From IMG/VR virus record IMGVR_UViG_3300047551_001167, positions 1 to 25,829 of that record: a DNA stretch of 25,829 nt, one strand, 5' to 3'. The position numbers and the translations under genes are program-made. Shown piece by piece: positions 12,083 to 19,001 of the stretch. The notes beneath the pieces are model-generated. The model had not been told where the DNA came from. It made no database searches and was given only the letters and a program-made list of their open reading frames with translations. Origin of the DNA: a virus. The number at the start of each line of letters is the position of its first letter. The stretch's first letter is position 1.

Positions 12083-14635
12083 ATGGAAGCGGCAAGTTTC
12101 ATCAACGCAATATTCGCACCCGATGATGTGATCGAGTTTCGGATGCTGCCCGGCGCGTTCTCTCGTTGGTGCAACGCGGGCGACTTCGCTTCGATCTGGC
12201 CGAAGCTCATCGAAGACAATCGAGCGCAGAATGTCTACTTCGGGCCGAACCCGCGCATTGCATCTGGTAAGAAGACCGACGCGGATACAAAGCTCGCTCG
12301 CTGTGTGTGGGTTGACATTGATAACTTCGACGATCTCAACTTCGTGCTGCGCACGCTGAGCGAAGCAAGCCTGCCTGCGCCGTCGTTCGTGATCGCGTCG
12401 GGCGGCGGATTCCATGTCTACTGGATGTTGGACGAACCACTCGAAGATCTCGCACGCTGGACACGCATCCAGAAGGGCTTGATTCAACGGCTAAAGGCCA
12501 ACGGGCTCACGCAAGTAGACGGCGCGATACACAATCCGTCGCGCATCATGCGACTGCCGGGAACGATCAACCAGAAGCGCGATCGCAAGATGTGCGAGGT
12601 GATCGTGTCTGGCATCGGCACTTCGTACGATGTCGCCGAGTTCCCTGAAGTCTCAGGCGACACGCTTGAGCTAGCCGGCTACGCCGAGGGCACGCGCACG
12701 CTCGAAGACTTCGCGCCGAGTAGCAAGACGATCGAGTTCATCAACGGCAAGGTCAAGCCCGGCGAGCGCAACAACACACTCTTCTCGGCGGCGTGCGAGT
12801 TTGCGGCGAATGGCATCGCATGGATCGAGGCCGAGAAGATCCTCACGACGGCGGCGCTGAAGTGCGGGCTTGGACTCGATGAAGCCTCGCAAGCGATCCG
12901 AAGCGGATACAGCAAGCCGCGCACGATCAAAGTCACAGCGCCAGATGCAGGGACGATCATGGATTCAATCGCGCAGAACGTCGCGGCGACTTTCGAGAGT
13001 GCCGATCCCGAGCCTGTAAAGCCGTCAGGATCGACGGGAGAAGCCGCGCCGTGTGCAAGTCAGGCAGATCCGCAGGACGCTCCAAAGACGATCCCGCTCA
13101 TCTCGAACGGATGGAAGGGCACGATCGTCGATGAGAACGGCAAGGCAAAGACGATCAACTATGTCAGGCCGATCACGGAGATCGGCGAACATATCCTCAA
13201 GACTTGCGACGGTTGGCCGAAGGCCGTGGGCGATGCGCTATTCGTGCTCGATAAGGTCGCACACAAGCCGCGCGTGAGATACATGAACAAGACGCAGGAG
13301 CTGTTCGCGTGGCTACAGGCCAAGGCCTACACGCTCTGGATCGAGGGCGAAGGTCGAATTCGTGGAGTAGCAGGCGCAGCCGGCTGGCAGACTGCGGCGA
13401 CGAAATCCGAAATCCTCGAGCACCTGATCAAGACCGTGCCAGATCGCTACGTCGCCGTCAGCGAGCTTCCGCACGAGCCGGCTATGCCGGGAATGTTCTA
13501 TGTGCCGATCGACTTGCCGCCTGCTACTGGTCAGCATCTTGATGAGTTCGTCTCGATGTTCAACATCGCAAGCGATGATGATCGACTGCTACTCAAGGCG
13601 GCAGTATGCACTCCAGCTTGGGGCGGAGCGCCGGGAACGAGGCCCGGGTTCCTGTTCGAGGCCGACGGGCCCGGCGCAGGCAAGACGGCGACGGTATTTG
13701 CTATCGCTCGCATCTATAACGGTGCGCACTTGGTCAGTGATCCGAAGATGCCGTGGAACGAAACCCTCAAGCAGATGTTCAGCGGGCCTAGTGCGTCGGC
13801 GCGAATGCTGGTATTCGACAACGCCAAGGAAGTAGTCGAAGGGCAAGCGATCGAGGCCGCGATCACCGCGCCGACGATCTCAGGCTGGAAGGCCTACTTC
13901 GGCACGATTCAACGCCCGAACGATCTGACGGTCATGATCACCAGCAACAACGCGCAGACTTCGGCGGACATGGCGCAGCGCGTCGTCGTGATCCGAATGG
14001 GCGAACCCAAGAAGGGCATCGACTGGCAGGCCCGCATGGATGCCTTTCTCGCCGAGCATCGCCTCGACGTGTTGGCGGATGTGCTCGCGCTGCTCAAGGC
14101 CGCGCCCAAGTACAGGCCTGACCAGATCCTCGGCGACCGCTTCAGCGGGTGGCAACGGGCGATTCTCGCCAAGATCGACGGCGCTGATCGACTGAGCAGG
14201 ACGATCTTTGATCGTCGCGAGGCGGTCGATGCCGATAGCAAGCGCGGCGAAGAGATCGCACGCCTGATCTACGAGCTGGCGACGGTGCGCGTCGGGGCAT
14301 CGCGCTACTTCGATCTCCCTGCCTATACCCTCTGGCGGCGCTTGTGCGACGTGGGGTACTGGACGAACGAACGCCGCCTCGAAGTCGATGCCAAGTCGAT
14401 CGCCGACTGCTCGAAGTGGGCACAACGCAAGGTGGCCCGATGGTCTGGCTTGTTGACTGCTGTCAAGACTGAATCGGGCGAAGTGCGTCGCGTCATGACT
14501 CCGCGAGAGTCAGGCGGCGACGGCGCGGCGGTCAAGTCGGCGGTGCTGCGGTTCGATCTCAGCGTCTTCGAGCGCCACTTCAAGCCCGAAGAGATGCCGG
14601 TCACTGACCGATACGGGAACGAGATCCCGATCTAG
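12083..14635 (+). CDS. Primase-helicase: archaeo-eukaryotic primase plus P-loop ATPase
   Basis: An 850-residue fusion. The N-terminal domain (about 1-200) is an archaeo-eukaryotic-type primase: CVWVDIDNFDD with metal ligands D78 and D80, SGGGFHVYW with H111, a further acidic D146, and RIMRLPGTIN (154-163). Residues 200-480 include linker and D5-like helical parts. The C-terminal domain (about 500-720) is a P-loop ATPase with GPGAGKT (529-535) and Walker B MLVFDN (D579), then TVMITSNN as sensor. It resembles the helicase part of D5/phage primase-helicases. One chain would therefore prime and unwind. No DnaB-type helicase is present, so this is the likely replicative enzyme. A strong terminator and the candidate origin follow it directly. 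Confidence 0.88.
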   Translation: MEAASFINAIFAPDDVIEFRMLPGAFSRWCNAGDFASIWPKLIEDNRAQNVYFGPNPRIASGKKTDADTKLARCVWVDIDNFDDLNFVLRTLSEASLPAPSFVIASGGGFHVYWMLDEPLEDLARWTRIQKGLIQRLKANGLTQVDGAIHNPSRIMRLPGTINQKRDRKMCEVIVSGIGTSYDVAEFPEVSGDTLELAGYAEGTRTLEDFAPSSKTIEFINGKVKPGERNNTLFSAACEFAANGIAWIEAEKILTTAALKCGLGLDEASQAIRSGYSKPRTIKVTAPDAGTIMDSIAQNVAATFESADPEPVKPSGSTGEAAPCASQADPQDAPKTIPLISNGWKGTIVDENGKAKTINYVRPITEIGEHILKTCDGWPKAVGDALFVLDKVAHKPRVRYMNKTQELFAWLQAKAYTLWIEGEGRIRGVAGAAGWQTAATKSEILEHLIKTVPDRYVAVSELPHEPAMPGMFYVPIDLPPATGQHLDEFVSMFNIASDDDRLLLKAAVCTPAWGGAPGTRPGFLFEADGPGAGKTATVFAIARIYNGAHLVSDPKMPWNETLKQMFSGPSASARMLVFDNAKEVVEGQAIEAAITAPTISGWKAYFGTIQRPNDLTVMITSNNAQTSADMAQRVVVIRMGEPKKGIDWQARMDAFLAEHRLDVLADVLALLKAAPKYRPDQILGDRFSGWQRAILAKIDGADRLSRTIFDRREAVDADSKRGEEIARLIYELATVRVGASRYFDLPAYTLWRRLCDVGYWTNERRLEVDAKSIADCSKWAQRKVARWSGLLTAVKTESGEVRRVMTPRESGGDGAAVKSAVLRFDLSVFERHFKPEEMPVTDRYGNEIPI

Positions 14636-14683
14636 CCGAACAAACTCCGTACCATAGTGCACATACTGGTATGGAATGTGGTA

Positions 14684-14721
14684 GCACGCAGCGTCGGGTA
14701 TCCGGCGCTGTGTGCGTTTTT
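14684..14721 (+). terminator. Strong Rho-independent terminator of the replication operon
   Basis: A 14-bp stem (14684-14697 with 14702-14715; two G-U pairs) with a GTAT loop, followed by GTTTTT. It ends transcription from the primase-helicase before the candidate origin. Confidence 0.85.
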
Positions 14722-14751
14722 GCGCTGAAATCGAGGGTAGATGGTATCCGT

Positions 14752-14858
14752 GGACGGCTGGGACGGCTGAGACGGTACCTGCAAACTCTCTATACCTACT
14801 CTATTTATCTTTTACCCTACAGGGTTTTAGACTACTGTCTCAGCCGTCCCAGCCGTCC
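14752..14858. repeat. Perfect 22-bp inverted repeats around an AT-rich core: candidate replication origin
   Basis: Arms at 14752-14773 and 14837-14858 are exact reverse complements. Each arm is built from tandem copies of GGACGGCTG (two full copies, then AGAC, the start of a third). The 63-bp spacer is about 38% GC by hand count, much lower than its surroundings. It contains pyrimidine-rich TATTTATCTTTT and a small inverted repeat ACCCT/AGGGT. Iteron-like arms next to an AT-rich stretch, right after the replication genes, fit an origin with a DNA-unwinding element. Alternatives are a very long hairpin acting on RNA, or a recombination site. No real ORF lies in 14722-14972. Confidence 0.5.
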
Positions 14859-14902
14859 ATAGGAAGAATAAGCGGTTATCGGACTCTCACACCTATGGGC
14901 TG

Positions 14903-14911
14903 TTTTCCACA
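14903..14911 (+). promoter_or_regulatory. DnaA box (TTTTCCACA)
   Basis: Matches the bacterial DnaA-box consensus TTWTNCACA at every position. It lies 45 bp to the right of the inverted repeat, and the phage encodes a DnaA-domain-IV-like protein at 8857-9147. A single nine-base match can arise by chance, so its weight comes from the surroundings. Confidence 0.45.
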
Positions 14912-14937
14912 CTGGAAATATTCTGATTCGACTGGAC

Positions 14938-14966
14938 TTGACAAGGCAGGAGCGCCGATATATGCT
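14938..14966 (+). promoter_or_regulatory. Sigma70-like promoter, leaderless geometry
   Basis: Perfect TTGACA (14938-14943), a 17-base spacer, then TATGCT (14961-14966). The next ATG (14973) is six bases after the -10 box, the same distance as at the 9203 promoter. It drives the small-gene operon 14973-16195. Confidence 0.65.
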
Positions 14967-14972
14967 CTGTAC

Positions 14973-15020
14973 ATGAAACGCGATCGCAATTCCGCGACGC
15001 GAACCGGAGACTTCCGATGA
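14973..15020 (+). CDS. Fifteen-residue leader peptide
   Basis: ATG at the predicted first base of the mRNA opens a 15-codon frame, MKRDRNSATRTGDFR, whose TGA overlaps the ATG of the next gene (ATGA, 15017-15020). The simplest reading is a leaderless upstream ORF that loads ribosomes and couples them to 15017, which also has its own CGGAG. The peptide is very basic. It is too short for homology; the evidence is position only. Confidence 0.45.
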   Translation: MKRDRNSATRTGDFR

Positions 15021-15310
15021 CGACTGCTTCGATCTGCTTGTACGGTGCTTCTCACTGCGGCTTCGGATTCATCGCCGATATCAACGGCGAACTGATGGGA
15101 GACGGATCGCTCCGATCTGATCTTCTTTCGCAAGCGATCCGCGACGCGGCGATCGCTTTGTCTTCCAAGGTCTCGCCTTCGACGATCGTTGCGATCTTCG
15201 CTCCCGGTGGCGAGGTCTTCGCGAAGATTGAGCTCTCTAAACTCTCCGGATACTTCATGCAAGACCTCGTGTGGTATCCGGCTCCCCAGATCAAAGTCAG
15301 CATCGCCTGA
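15017..15310 (+). CDS. Small hypothetical protein (97 aa)
   Basis: A 97-residue protein starting MTTASICLYGASHCGFGF, with CGGAG eight bases upstream. It alternates beta strands and one clear helix (DLLSQAIRDAAIALSSKV), then IVAIFAPGGEVFAKIEL and a closing strand. The alpha/beta pattern is reminiscent of small RNase H-like folds, but the catalytic acidic residues are not where they should be, so I do not name it. It has no cysteine pair and no membrane segment. A CACGCC-GGAA-GGCGTG hairpin follows its stop. Confidence 0.6.
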   Translation: MTTASICLYGASHCGFGFIADINGELMGDGSLRSDLLSQAIRDAAIALSSKVSPSTIVAIFAPGGEVFAKIELSKLSGYFMQDLVWYPAPQIKVSIA

Positions 15311-15323
15311 TATCGCTCGCTGA

Positions 15324-15339
15324 CACGCCGGAAGGCGTG
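15324..15339 (+). other. Tetraloop hairpin after 15310
   Basis: CACGCC (15324-15329), loop GGAA, GGCGTG (15334-15339): a perfect 6-bp stem between two small genes, without a T-run. It probably affects mRNA stability or processing. Confidence 0.4.
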
Positions 15340-15393
15340 ATCGGCGGATTCGCCCGGCGCATGGTGCGCAGGGAAGCATGAAAGGGAATGAAG

Positions 15394-15648
15394 ATGGAAG
15401 ATGTCATGACAGCGATCGAAAGTGTGTACGACCGCCTGCGAGCGGCGCAGGAAGAGAACGCCAAACTGCGCAAGCTTGTCGCCGACTACAAAGAGCTTTA
15501 TGAGGACATGAAGGCGCACCGTGACGAGTGCTTCAAGCTCGCCAACGAGTCGATCCGTGAGCTTGATGCGATGCGCAGTCACATCAAGCTCGAACTTGAT
15601 GCGATGCGCAGTCGCATCGAAGATGCGCTCCACGGAGGTGCAGCATGA
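15394..15648 (+). CDS. Coiled-coil protein with an 11-residue repeat
   Basis: An 84-residue, almost wholly helical protein. ATG at 15394 is preferred because AAAGGGA is well spaced to it; ATG 15388 is too close. The segment DRLRAAQEENAKLRKLVADY is a heptad coiled coil. Near the C-terminus LDAMRSHIKLE is followed directly by LDAMRSRIEDA, an 11-residue tandem repeat encoded by a 19-bp perfect DNA repeat. No catalytic features. It overlaps the next gene by ATGA. Likely a small oligomeric scaffold or regulator. Confidence 0.65.
   Translation: MEDVMTAIESVYDRLRAAQEENAKLRKLVADYKELYEDMKAHRDECFKLANESIRELDAMRSHIKLELDAMRSRIEDALHGGAA
15562..15613 (+). repeat. 19-bp tandem direct repeat within a gene
   Basis: CTTGATGCGATGCGCAGTC occurs at 15562-15580 and 15595-15613, 33 bp apart, so the duplication is in frame and adds eleven residues to the coiled coil. 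Confidence 0.8.
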
Positions 15649-15857
15649 AGGACACCGTCTTCATCGTCGAGTGGTTCGGCATGACCGATGTCTTCGCTTC
15701 CAAGGAAGAAGCCGTCGAAGCCTACAAGGATGAGAAGGTCGGCATGGAATGGTTCGAGAAGCACGGGCGATACGTCCCGGCAACCGACTCACGTGTCCAC
15801 CACATCGTGAAGTGGTCGAAGGCCGCTGAGGATCTACTGAAGAACATTCAACCGTGA
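15645..15857 (+). CDS. Small hypothetical protein (70 aa)
   Basis: A 70-residue protein whose ATG overlaps the previous stop by 4 bases, behind GGAGG. It begins with a beta strand (DTVFIVEWFGMTDVFAS), followed by the helix KEEAVEAYKDEKVGMEW, then a polar middle and a helical end. Strand-helix order with an EEA-EAY helix recurs in short phage proteins of unknown role. It overlaps the following GTG by 4 bases. No catalytic motif. Confidence 0.65.
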   Translation: MKDTVFIVEWFGMTDVFASKEEAVEAYKDEKVGMEWFEKHGRYVPATDSRVHHIVKWSKAAEDLLKNIQP

Positions 15858-16195
15858 GCCTACGTCGGTTCACGCTCGAAGGCGGACGTCCGTGCCGCCT
15901 AAGAGCCTGCACCGATGCGGGAGAATGGAAAGCACTCATGGACGATTCGCTAGTCGATTACATCGGGAGAAGACTCATGCAAGACATCAAGAACGCCAAG
16001 GACTTCTACGCCGCTGAAGATGTCATCGACCCACGATCAGCGCCGCCGAGCGGCGAGGCCCGGCGTGCAGGCGATCACCAGATCAATCGCATCGTCGAAG
16101 AGCTGACGCTGGCGCTCGGATCGGCGGGAGAAGCACGCCAAACTCATCTGCGAACTGCCCGTGTTTTACTGGCGATGATCGCACCGAGAGACTAA
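15854..16195 (+). CDS. Hypothetical protein (113 aa), start uncertain
   Basis: A 113-codon ORF beginning with a GTG that overlaps the stop before it (GTGA), in keeping with the coupling style of this genome. The first 28 residues are Arg-rich and less convincing than the rest; ATG at 15938 (MDDSLVDYIGRR) or 15977 (MQDIKNAKDFY) are alternatives. The C-terminal half is helical (INRIVEELTLALGSAGEARQTHLRTARVLLAMI). No family is recognised. It is the last gene before a terminator. Confidence 0.5.
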   Translation: MSLRRFTLEGGRPCRLRACTDAGEWKALMDDSLVDYIGRRLMQDIKNAKDFYAAEDVIDPRSAPPSGEARRAGDHQINRIVEELTLALGSAGEARQTHLRTARVLLAMIAPRD

Positions 16196-16305
16196 ACTCT
16201 CCAACGCTCGGACGTGGTGCGCAGGGAGAGCCTGCGACCTATCCCCCCCAACGCCGTCCTTCCATCCGGCGCTCCTTCGGATAGCATGAATCACCGAGCA
16301 AGCGC

Positions 16306-16340
16306 AGAGCCCAGTCCCACGGCTGGGCTCTGTTGTTTTT
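16306..16340 (+). terminator. Rho-independent terminator
   Basis: AGAGCCCAG (16306-16314) and CTGGGCTCT (16323-16331) form a perfect 9-bp stem with an 8-base loop, followed by GTTGTTTTT. It closes the small-gene operon. The region 16196-16305 before it contains no gene, only short inverted repeats. Confidence 0.85.
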
Positions 16341-16347
16341 GGTGCGG

Positions 16348-16353
16348 TATATT
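16348..16353 (+). promoter_or_regulatory. Candidate -10 box for the lipoprotein gene
   Basis: TATATT lies six bases before the ATG at 16360, the spacing seen at two other promoters here. There is no recognisable -35: that place is taken by the 3' arm of the terminator. GAGG one base before the ATG is too close to be a normal ribosome site. Confidence 0.4.
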
Positions 16354-16359
16354 CGAGGC

Positions 16360-17103
16360 ATGAAGAACACTACCTATTCGGTCATCGGCATCGCCGTCGT
16401 GCTTGCGCTTGTGCTCGCCTTCAGCGGATGCTCAGTCAAGAGCGTGTCGCCCTTCTCCGGCAAGGAAGTCACGGCAGAACAGCTCGCCGCTGAAGCGAAA
16501 GTCGAGGAAGTCAAGATCGCCAAGGAAGCGACGACGGCAAAGGCCGAAGCCGATCGCAAACTCGCCGATGTTCAAGCGGCACAACGCAAGGCGAAGAGTA
16601 TCTTCGACCGTGCCGTAGCCAAGATCCAGGATGACGCAAAGGCGCAGATCAACGTCATCGCAGGCGAGTACGAGCAGAACACGCTCGAAGTCGATCGCAT
16701 CACGGCGCAGATCGTCAGCGACACGACGGCGAAGATGGCCGAGCTCGACGCACAACGAGCGGAGAATATCGAAGCGGCCAAAGCCACACTCGCCGATATC
16801 GAGGCGAAGCAGGCGAAGTACGAGACTCTCCTCAGCGTCGGTCAAACGCTCGCCGCAGGACTCGGGCCGTACGGCGGCATCGCCGCAGGTGCGCTCGGTC
16901 TTGGCGGCATCTTGTTCGGCGTGTCGAAGCGGCGTGATGCACAAGCGGCGCACGAGAACGCCGGACGAATCATCGACGCTATCGACCTGCTGAAGGATCG
17001 CAAGCCCGAAGTCGCTCAGGCATTCAAGTCTGAGGCCGAGTTCCTGAAGTCATGGATGGGCGACAAGGCCGTCCAGTACGTCGAGAAGGTGCAGCAGTCA
17101 TGA
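16360..17103 (+). CDS. Phage lipoprotein with coiled coil and C-terminal glycine-rich membrane segment
   Basis: A 247-residue protein. ATG 16360 is chosen because it starts a clean lipoprotein signal: MKNTTYSVIGIAVVLALVLAFSGC, with lipobox AFSGC and the lipidated Cys at 24. Residues 45-165 are a long Ala/Lys/Glu/Gln-rich coiled coil. A glycine-rich hydrophobic segment (LGPYGGIAAGALGLGGILFGVSKRR) follows near residue 180, then a helical tail. It would be anchored in the membrane facing the periplasm. Next to a holin-like gene, a spanin-like role in lysis is possible, but the length and second hydrophobic segment are unusual for o-spanins. It overlaps the next gene by ATGA. Confidence 0.7.
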   Translation: MKNTTYSVIGIAVVLALVLAFSGCSVKSVSPFSGKEVTAEQLAAEAKVEEVKIAKEATTAKAEADRKLADVQAAQRKAKSIFDRAVAKIQDDAKAQINVIAGEYEQNTLEVDRITAQIVSDTTAKMAELDAQRAENIEAAKATLADIEAKQAKYETLLSVGQTLAAGLGPYGGIAAGALGLGGILFGVSKRRDAQAAHENAGRIIDAIDLLKDRKPEVAQAFKSEAEFLKSWMGDKAVQYVEKVQQS

Positions 17104-17390
17104 ATGAGCAAAGTCTCACTGAGATGCTGATCGAAGTGCGTGACAGCGTGCGTGAGATCAAGCACAACCAAGAGATGATGCAGCAATCGCATCAGCAGAC
17201 TCACTCGGAAGTAGTGCGCTTGCGTCGTATCATCACTGGTGAAAGCGAGCCGGAACGCGGCCTCGTGCTTCGCGTGGATCGCTTGGAACAGCGGCAGGAA
17301 CGCTCATCGTTCCTTTCGCAAACTGCGATAGGTGCGGCGCTTACCGCAATCGTCGGCGCGATGATGGCGGCGCTTGGGTTCAGGCAGTAG
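17100..17390 (+). CDS. Holin-like (XhlA-type) small membrane protein
   Basis: A 96-residue protein with an N-terminal helical coiled coil (MNEQSLTEMLIEVRDSVREI), a heptad segment GLVLRVDRLEQRQERSS, and one C-terminal membrane helix (TAIGAALTAIVGAMMAALGF) ending in RQ. A charged coiled coil followed by one terminal transmembrane helix is the layout of XhlA/hemolysin-like holin partners. It would collect in the inner membrane and let the lysis proteins act. It is coupled by ATGA to the lipoprotein gene. The lysozyme of this phage has its own signal peptide, so the protein may trigger lysis by depolarisation rather than carry enzyme out. Confidence 0.6.
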   Translation: MNEQSLTEMLIEVRDSVREIKHNQEMMQQSHQQTHSEVVRLRRIITGESEPERGLVLRVDRLEQRQERSSFLSQTAIGAALTAIVGAMMAALGFRQ

Positions 17391-17418
17391 GGGCTTGGGG
17401 GTCAGGTACTACGAAAGG

Positions 17419-18621
17419 ATGAAGGAAGTGAAGGAACAACACGCACTGCATTACATCGCCGAGAGCCTGCGGCCTCTCGCGATCGAGATCTCGAAACTGA
17501 TACCAGATCAGGCGAACGCGCGAAAGCACAACGAGAAAAACATGGATGCGATCGTTGCAAGCCTCTCGCGGTTTGGGCAACGATCGCCGATCGTCGTGCA
17601 ACGGCAAGGCATGATCGTTCGGGCAGGCAACGGAAGACTCGAAGCGGCGAAGCGTCTTTCATGGTCGCACATCGCGGCGGTCATCGTCGATGAAAGCAGT
17701 GTCGATGCTACGGCGTTTGCGATTGCCGACAATCGCACGGCTGAACTTGCCGAATGGGATGACAGCGTACTCGCTGGCCTTCTCGATTCACTTGATCCCG
17801 AAGACCTCAAGGTCACTGGCTTCAGTGAGAAGGATCTTGAACTCATCTTGAACGATCAGATGCCGGAGCCTGTGCAGGATGAAGTGCCGGAGCCGCCTGC
17901 CGATCCGATCACAAAGCCCGGCGATCTGTGGTTGCTCGGCGATCATCGACTGCTGTGCGGCGACTCGACGAAGGCGGAAGATGTCGCGCGGCTGATGGAT
18001 GGTGAAAATCCAAGGCTTATGGTAACCGATCCCCCATATGGCGTTGCATACGAAGGTGGTCAAGTCAACACTAAGAAGCGTGAGAAGTTACAGAGTGACG
18101 ATATGCCTGATGTGTTTGCGCCAGCGCTAGCCTGCGCAAAAACCATCATGCCACAAGGTGCTTGGTATATCTGGCATGCAGGAAAGTACGCCGAGCCGGT
18201 CTATGCTGCAATCAGGCAATGCGGATATGAAACACGATCTCTGATCGTATGGCACAAGCTGAAAGCACATTATGGCGCACCAAGCGCTCACTACTGTCAG
18301 AAGCATGAGCCATGCTTGTATGCCGTGAATGGATCTGCTGGATTCATAGGGCCTTCGAATGAGGTGACGGTATGGGAAATCGAGCAACCCAGTCGGAATG
18401 AGTTTCATCCGACACAGAAGCCAATCGAGTGCATGGCCAGAGCGATTAGAAATCACGATGCTACCGTGATATATGATCCATTCTTAGGATCTGGCACAAC
18501 TCTCGTGGCCGCTGAGCAACTAGGTCGCAAGTGCTATGGCATTGAGATCAGCCCGCAGTACTGCGATGTTATCGTCAAGCGATGGGAGATACTAACAGGC
18601 AAGAAGGCAACGCTCGCATGA
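17419..18621 (+). CDS. ParB-domain / DNA N-methyltransferase fusion
   Basis: A 400-residue protein. Residues 25-140 are a ParB/Srx-like nuclease-fold domain (NARKHNEKNMDAIVASLSRFG, then IVRAGNGRLEAAKRL). Residues 165-400 are a DNA methyltransferase with VTDPPYGV (DPPY at 204-207) ahead of DPFLGSGTTLVA (353-364), the motif order of the beta class. DPPY points to N6-adenine or N4-cytosine methylation. Such fusions are common in phages and prophages. Region 18000-18560, containing target recognition, is AT-richer and poorer in GATC than the N-terminal part, which fits exchange of the recognition segment. The start is uncertain: ATG 17419 is too close to AAAGG, while GTG 17428 is better spaced. 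Confidence 0.87.
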   Translation: MKEVKEQHALHYIAESLRPLAIEISKLIPDQANARKHNEKNMDAIVASLSRFGQRSPIVVQRQGMIVRAGNGRLEAAKRLSWSHIAAVIVDESSVDATAFAIADNRTAELAEWDDSVLAGLLDSLDPEDLKVTGFSEKDLELILNDQMPEPVQDEVPEPPADPITKPGDLWLLGDHRLLCGDSTKAEDVARLMDGENPRLMVTDPPYGVAYEGGQVNTKKREKLQSDDMPDVFAPALACAKTIMPQGAWYIWHAGKYAEPVYAAIRQCGYETRSLIVWHKLKAHYGAPSAHYCQKHEPCLYAVNGSAGFIGPSNEVTVWEIEQPSRNEFHPTQKPIECMARAIRNHDATVIYDPFLGSGTTLVAAEQLGRKCYGIEISPQYCDVIVKRWEILTGKKATLA

Positions 18622-18959
18622 CTGACCCAAGCGACATCGTGCATTCGGTGATCGACGGCAGGAACACGCGCGCCAACGTCCGGCTCGTCATCGCAATGCT
18701 CGAAGAGTCAAGCGCGCGCGGCGTTCCTGTGACGCCTGAACTTGCACGCGCTGTCTCGATCATCGCGGCGAAGTTGATGCAGTCCGATTCGCCGAGGATG
18801 CAGAACGCAGGCGCGAAGTTGGTGATGTCGGCGCTGAAACACAATCTGGAACTGCACCAGTTTGCAGACAAGGCCGCGCGGCTCGATGCCGGCCAAGCAA
18901 CCGAGCGCGTCGATACGCCGATCAAGTTCATCAAGGGCATCGACGGCGACGCGCTGTAG
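18618..18959 (+). CDS. Putative small terminase subunit
   Basis: A 113-residue, mainly helical protein starting with an ATGA overlap to the methyltransferase gene. It reads as N-terminal helices (NTRANVRLVIAMLEES), ARAVSIIAAKLMQS, NAGAKLVMSALKHNLELHQ, then a short C-terminal tail. It carries no nuclease or ATPase motif. The place, one small gene before the large terminase, and the all-helical build with a C-terminal strand fit a small terminase or packaging adaptor that recognises phage DNA. I see no clear helix-turn-helix, so the call rests on context. Confidence 0.5.
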   Translation: MTDPSDIVHSVIDGRNTRANVRLVIAMLEESSARGVPVTPELARAVSIIAAKLMQSDSPRMQNAGAKLVMSALKHNLELHQFADKAARLDAGQATERVDTPIKFIKGIDGDAL

Positions 18960-19001
18960 TTCAACGCGGCGATAGACTGAGCGCATCTCAGGAGGTGCGC
19001 G

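Noticed and set aside
14671-15020. Longer ORFs reading through the terminator and inverted-repeat region.
   Set aside because: They consist of hairpin sequence, lack ribosome sites and start before the candidate promoter. Only the last 15 codons are kept, as a leader peptide.
15017-15310. RNase H-like nuclease.
   Set aside because: The strand-helix order is only loosely similar and the set of catalytic acidic residues is not present.
14876-15633. Long minus-strand ORFs opposite the small genes.
   Set aside because: They are Arg/Ser-rich complements of real plus-strand genes, without ribosome sites.
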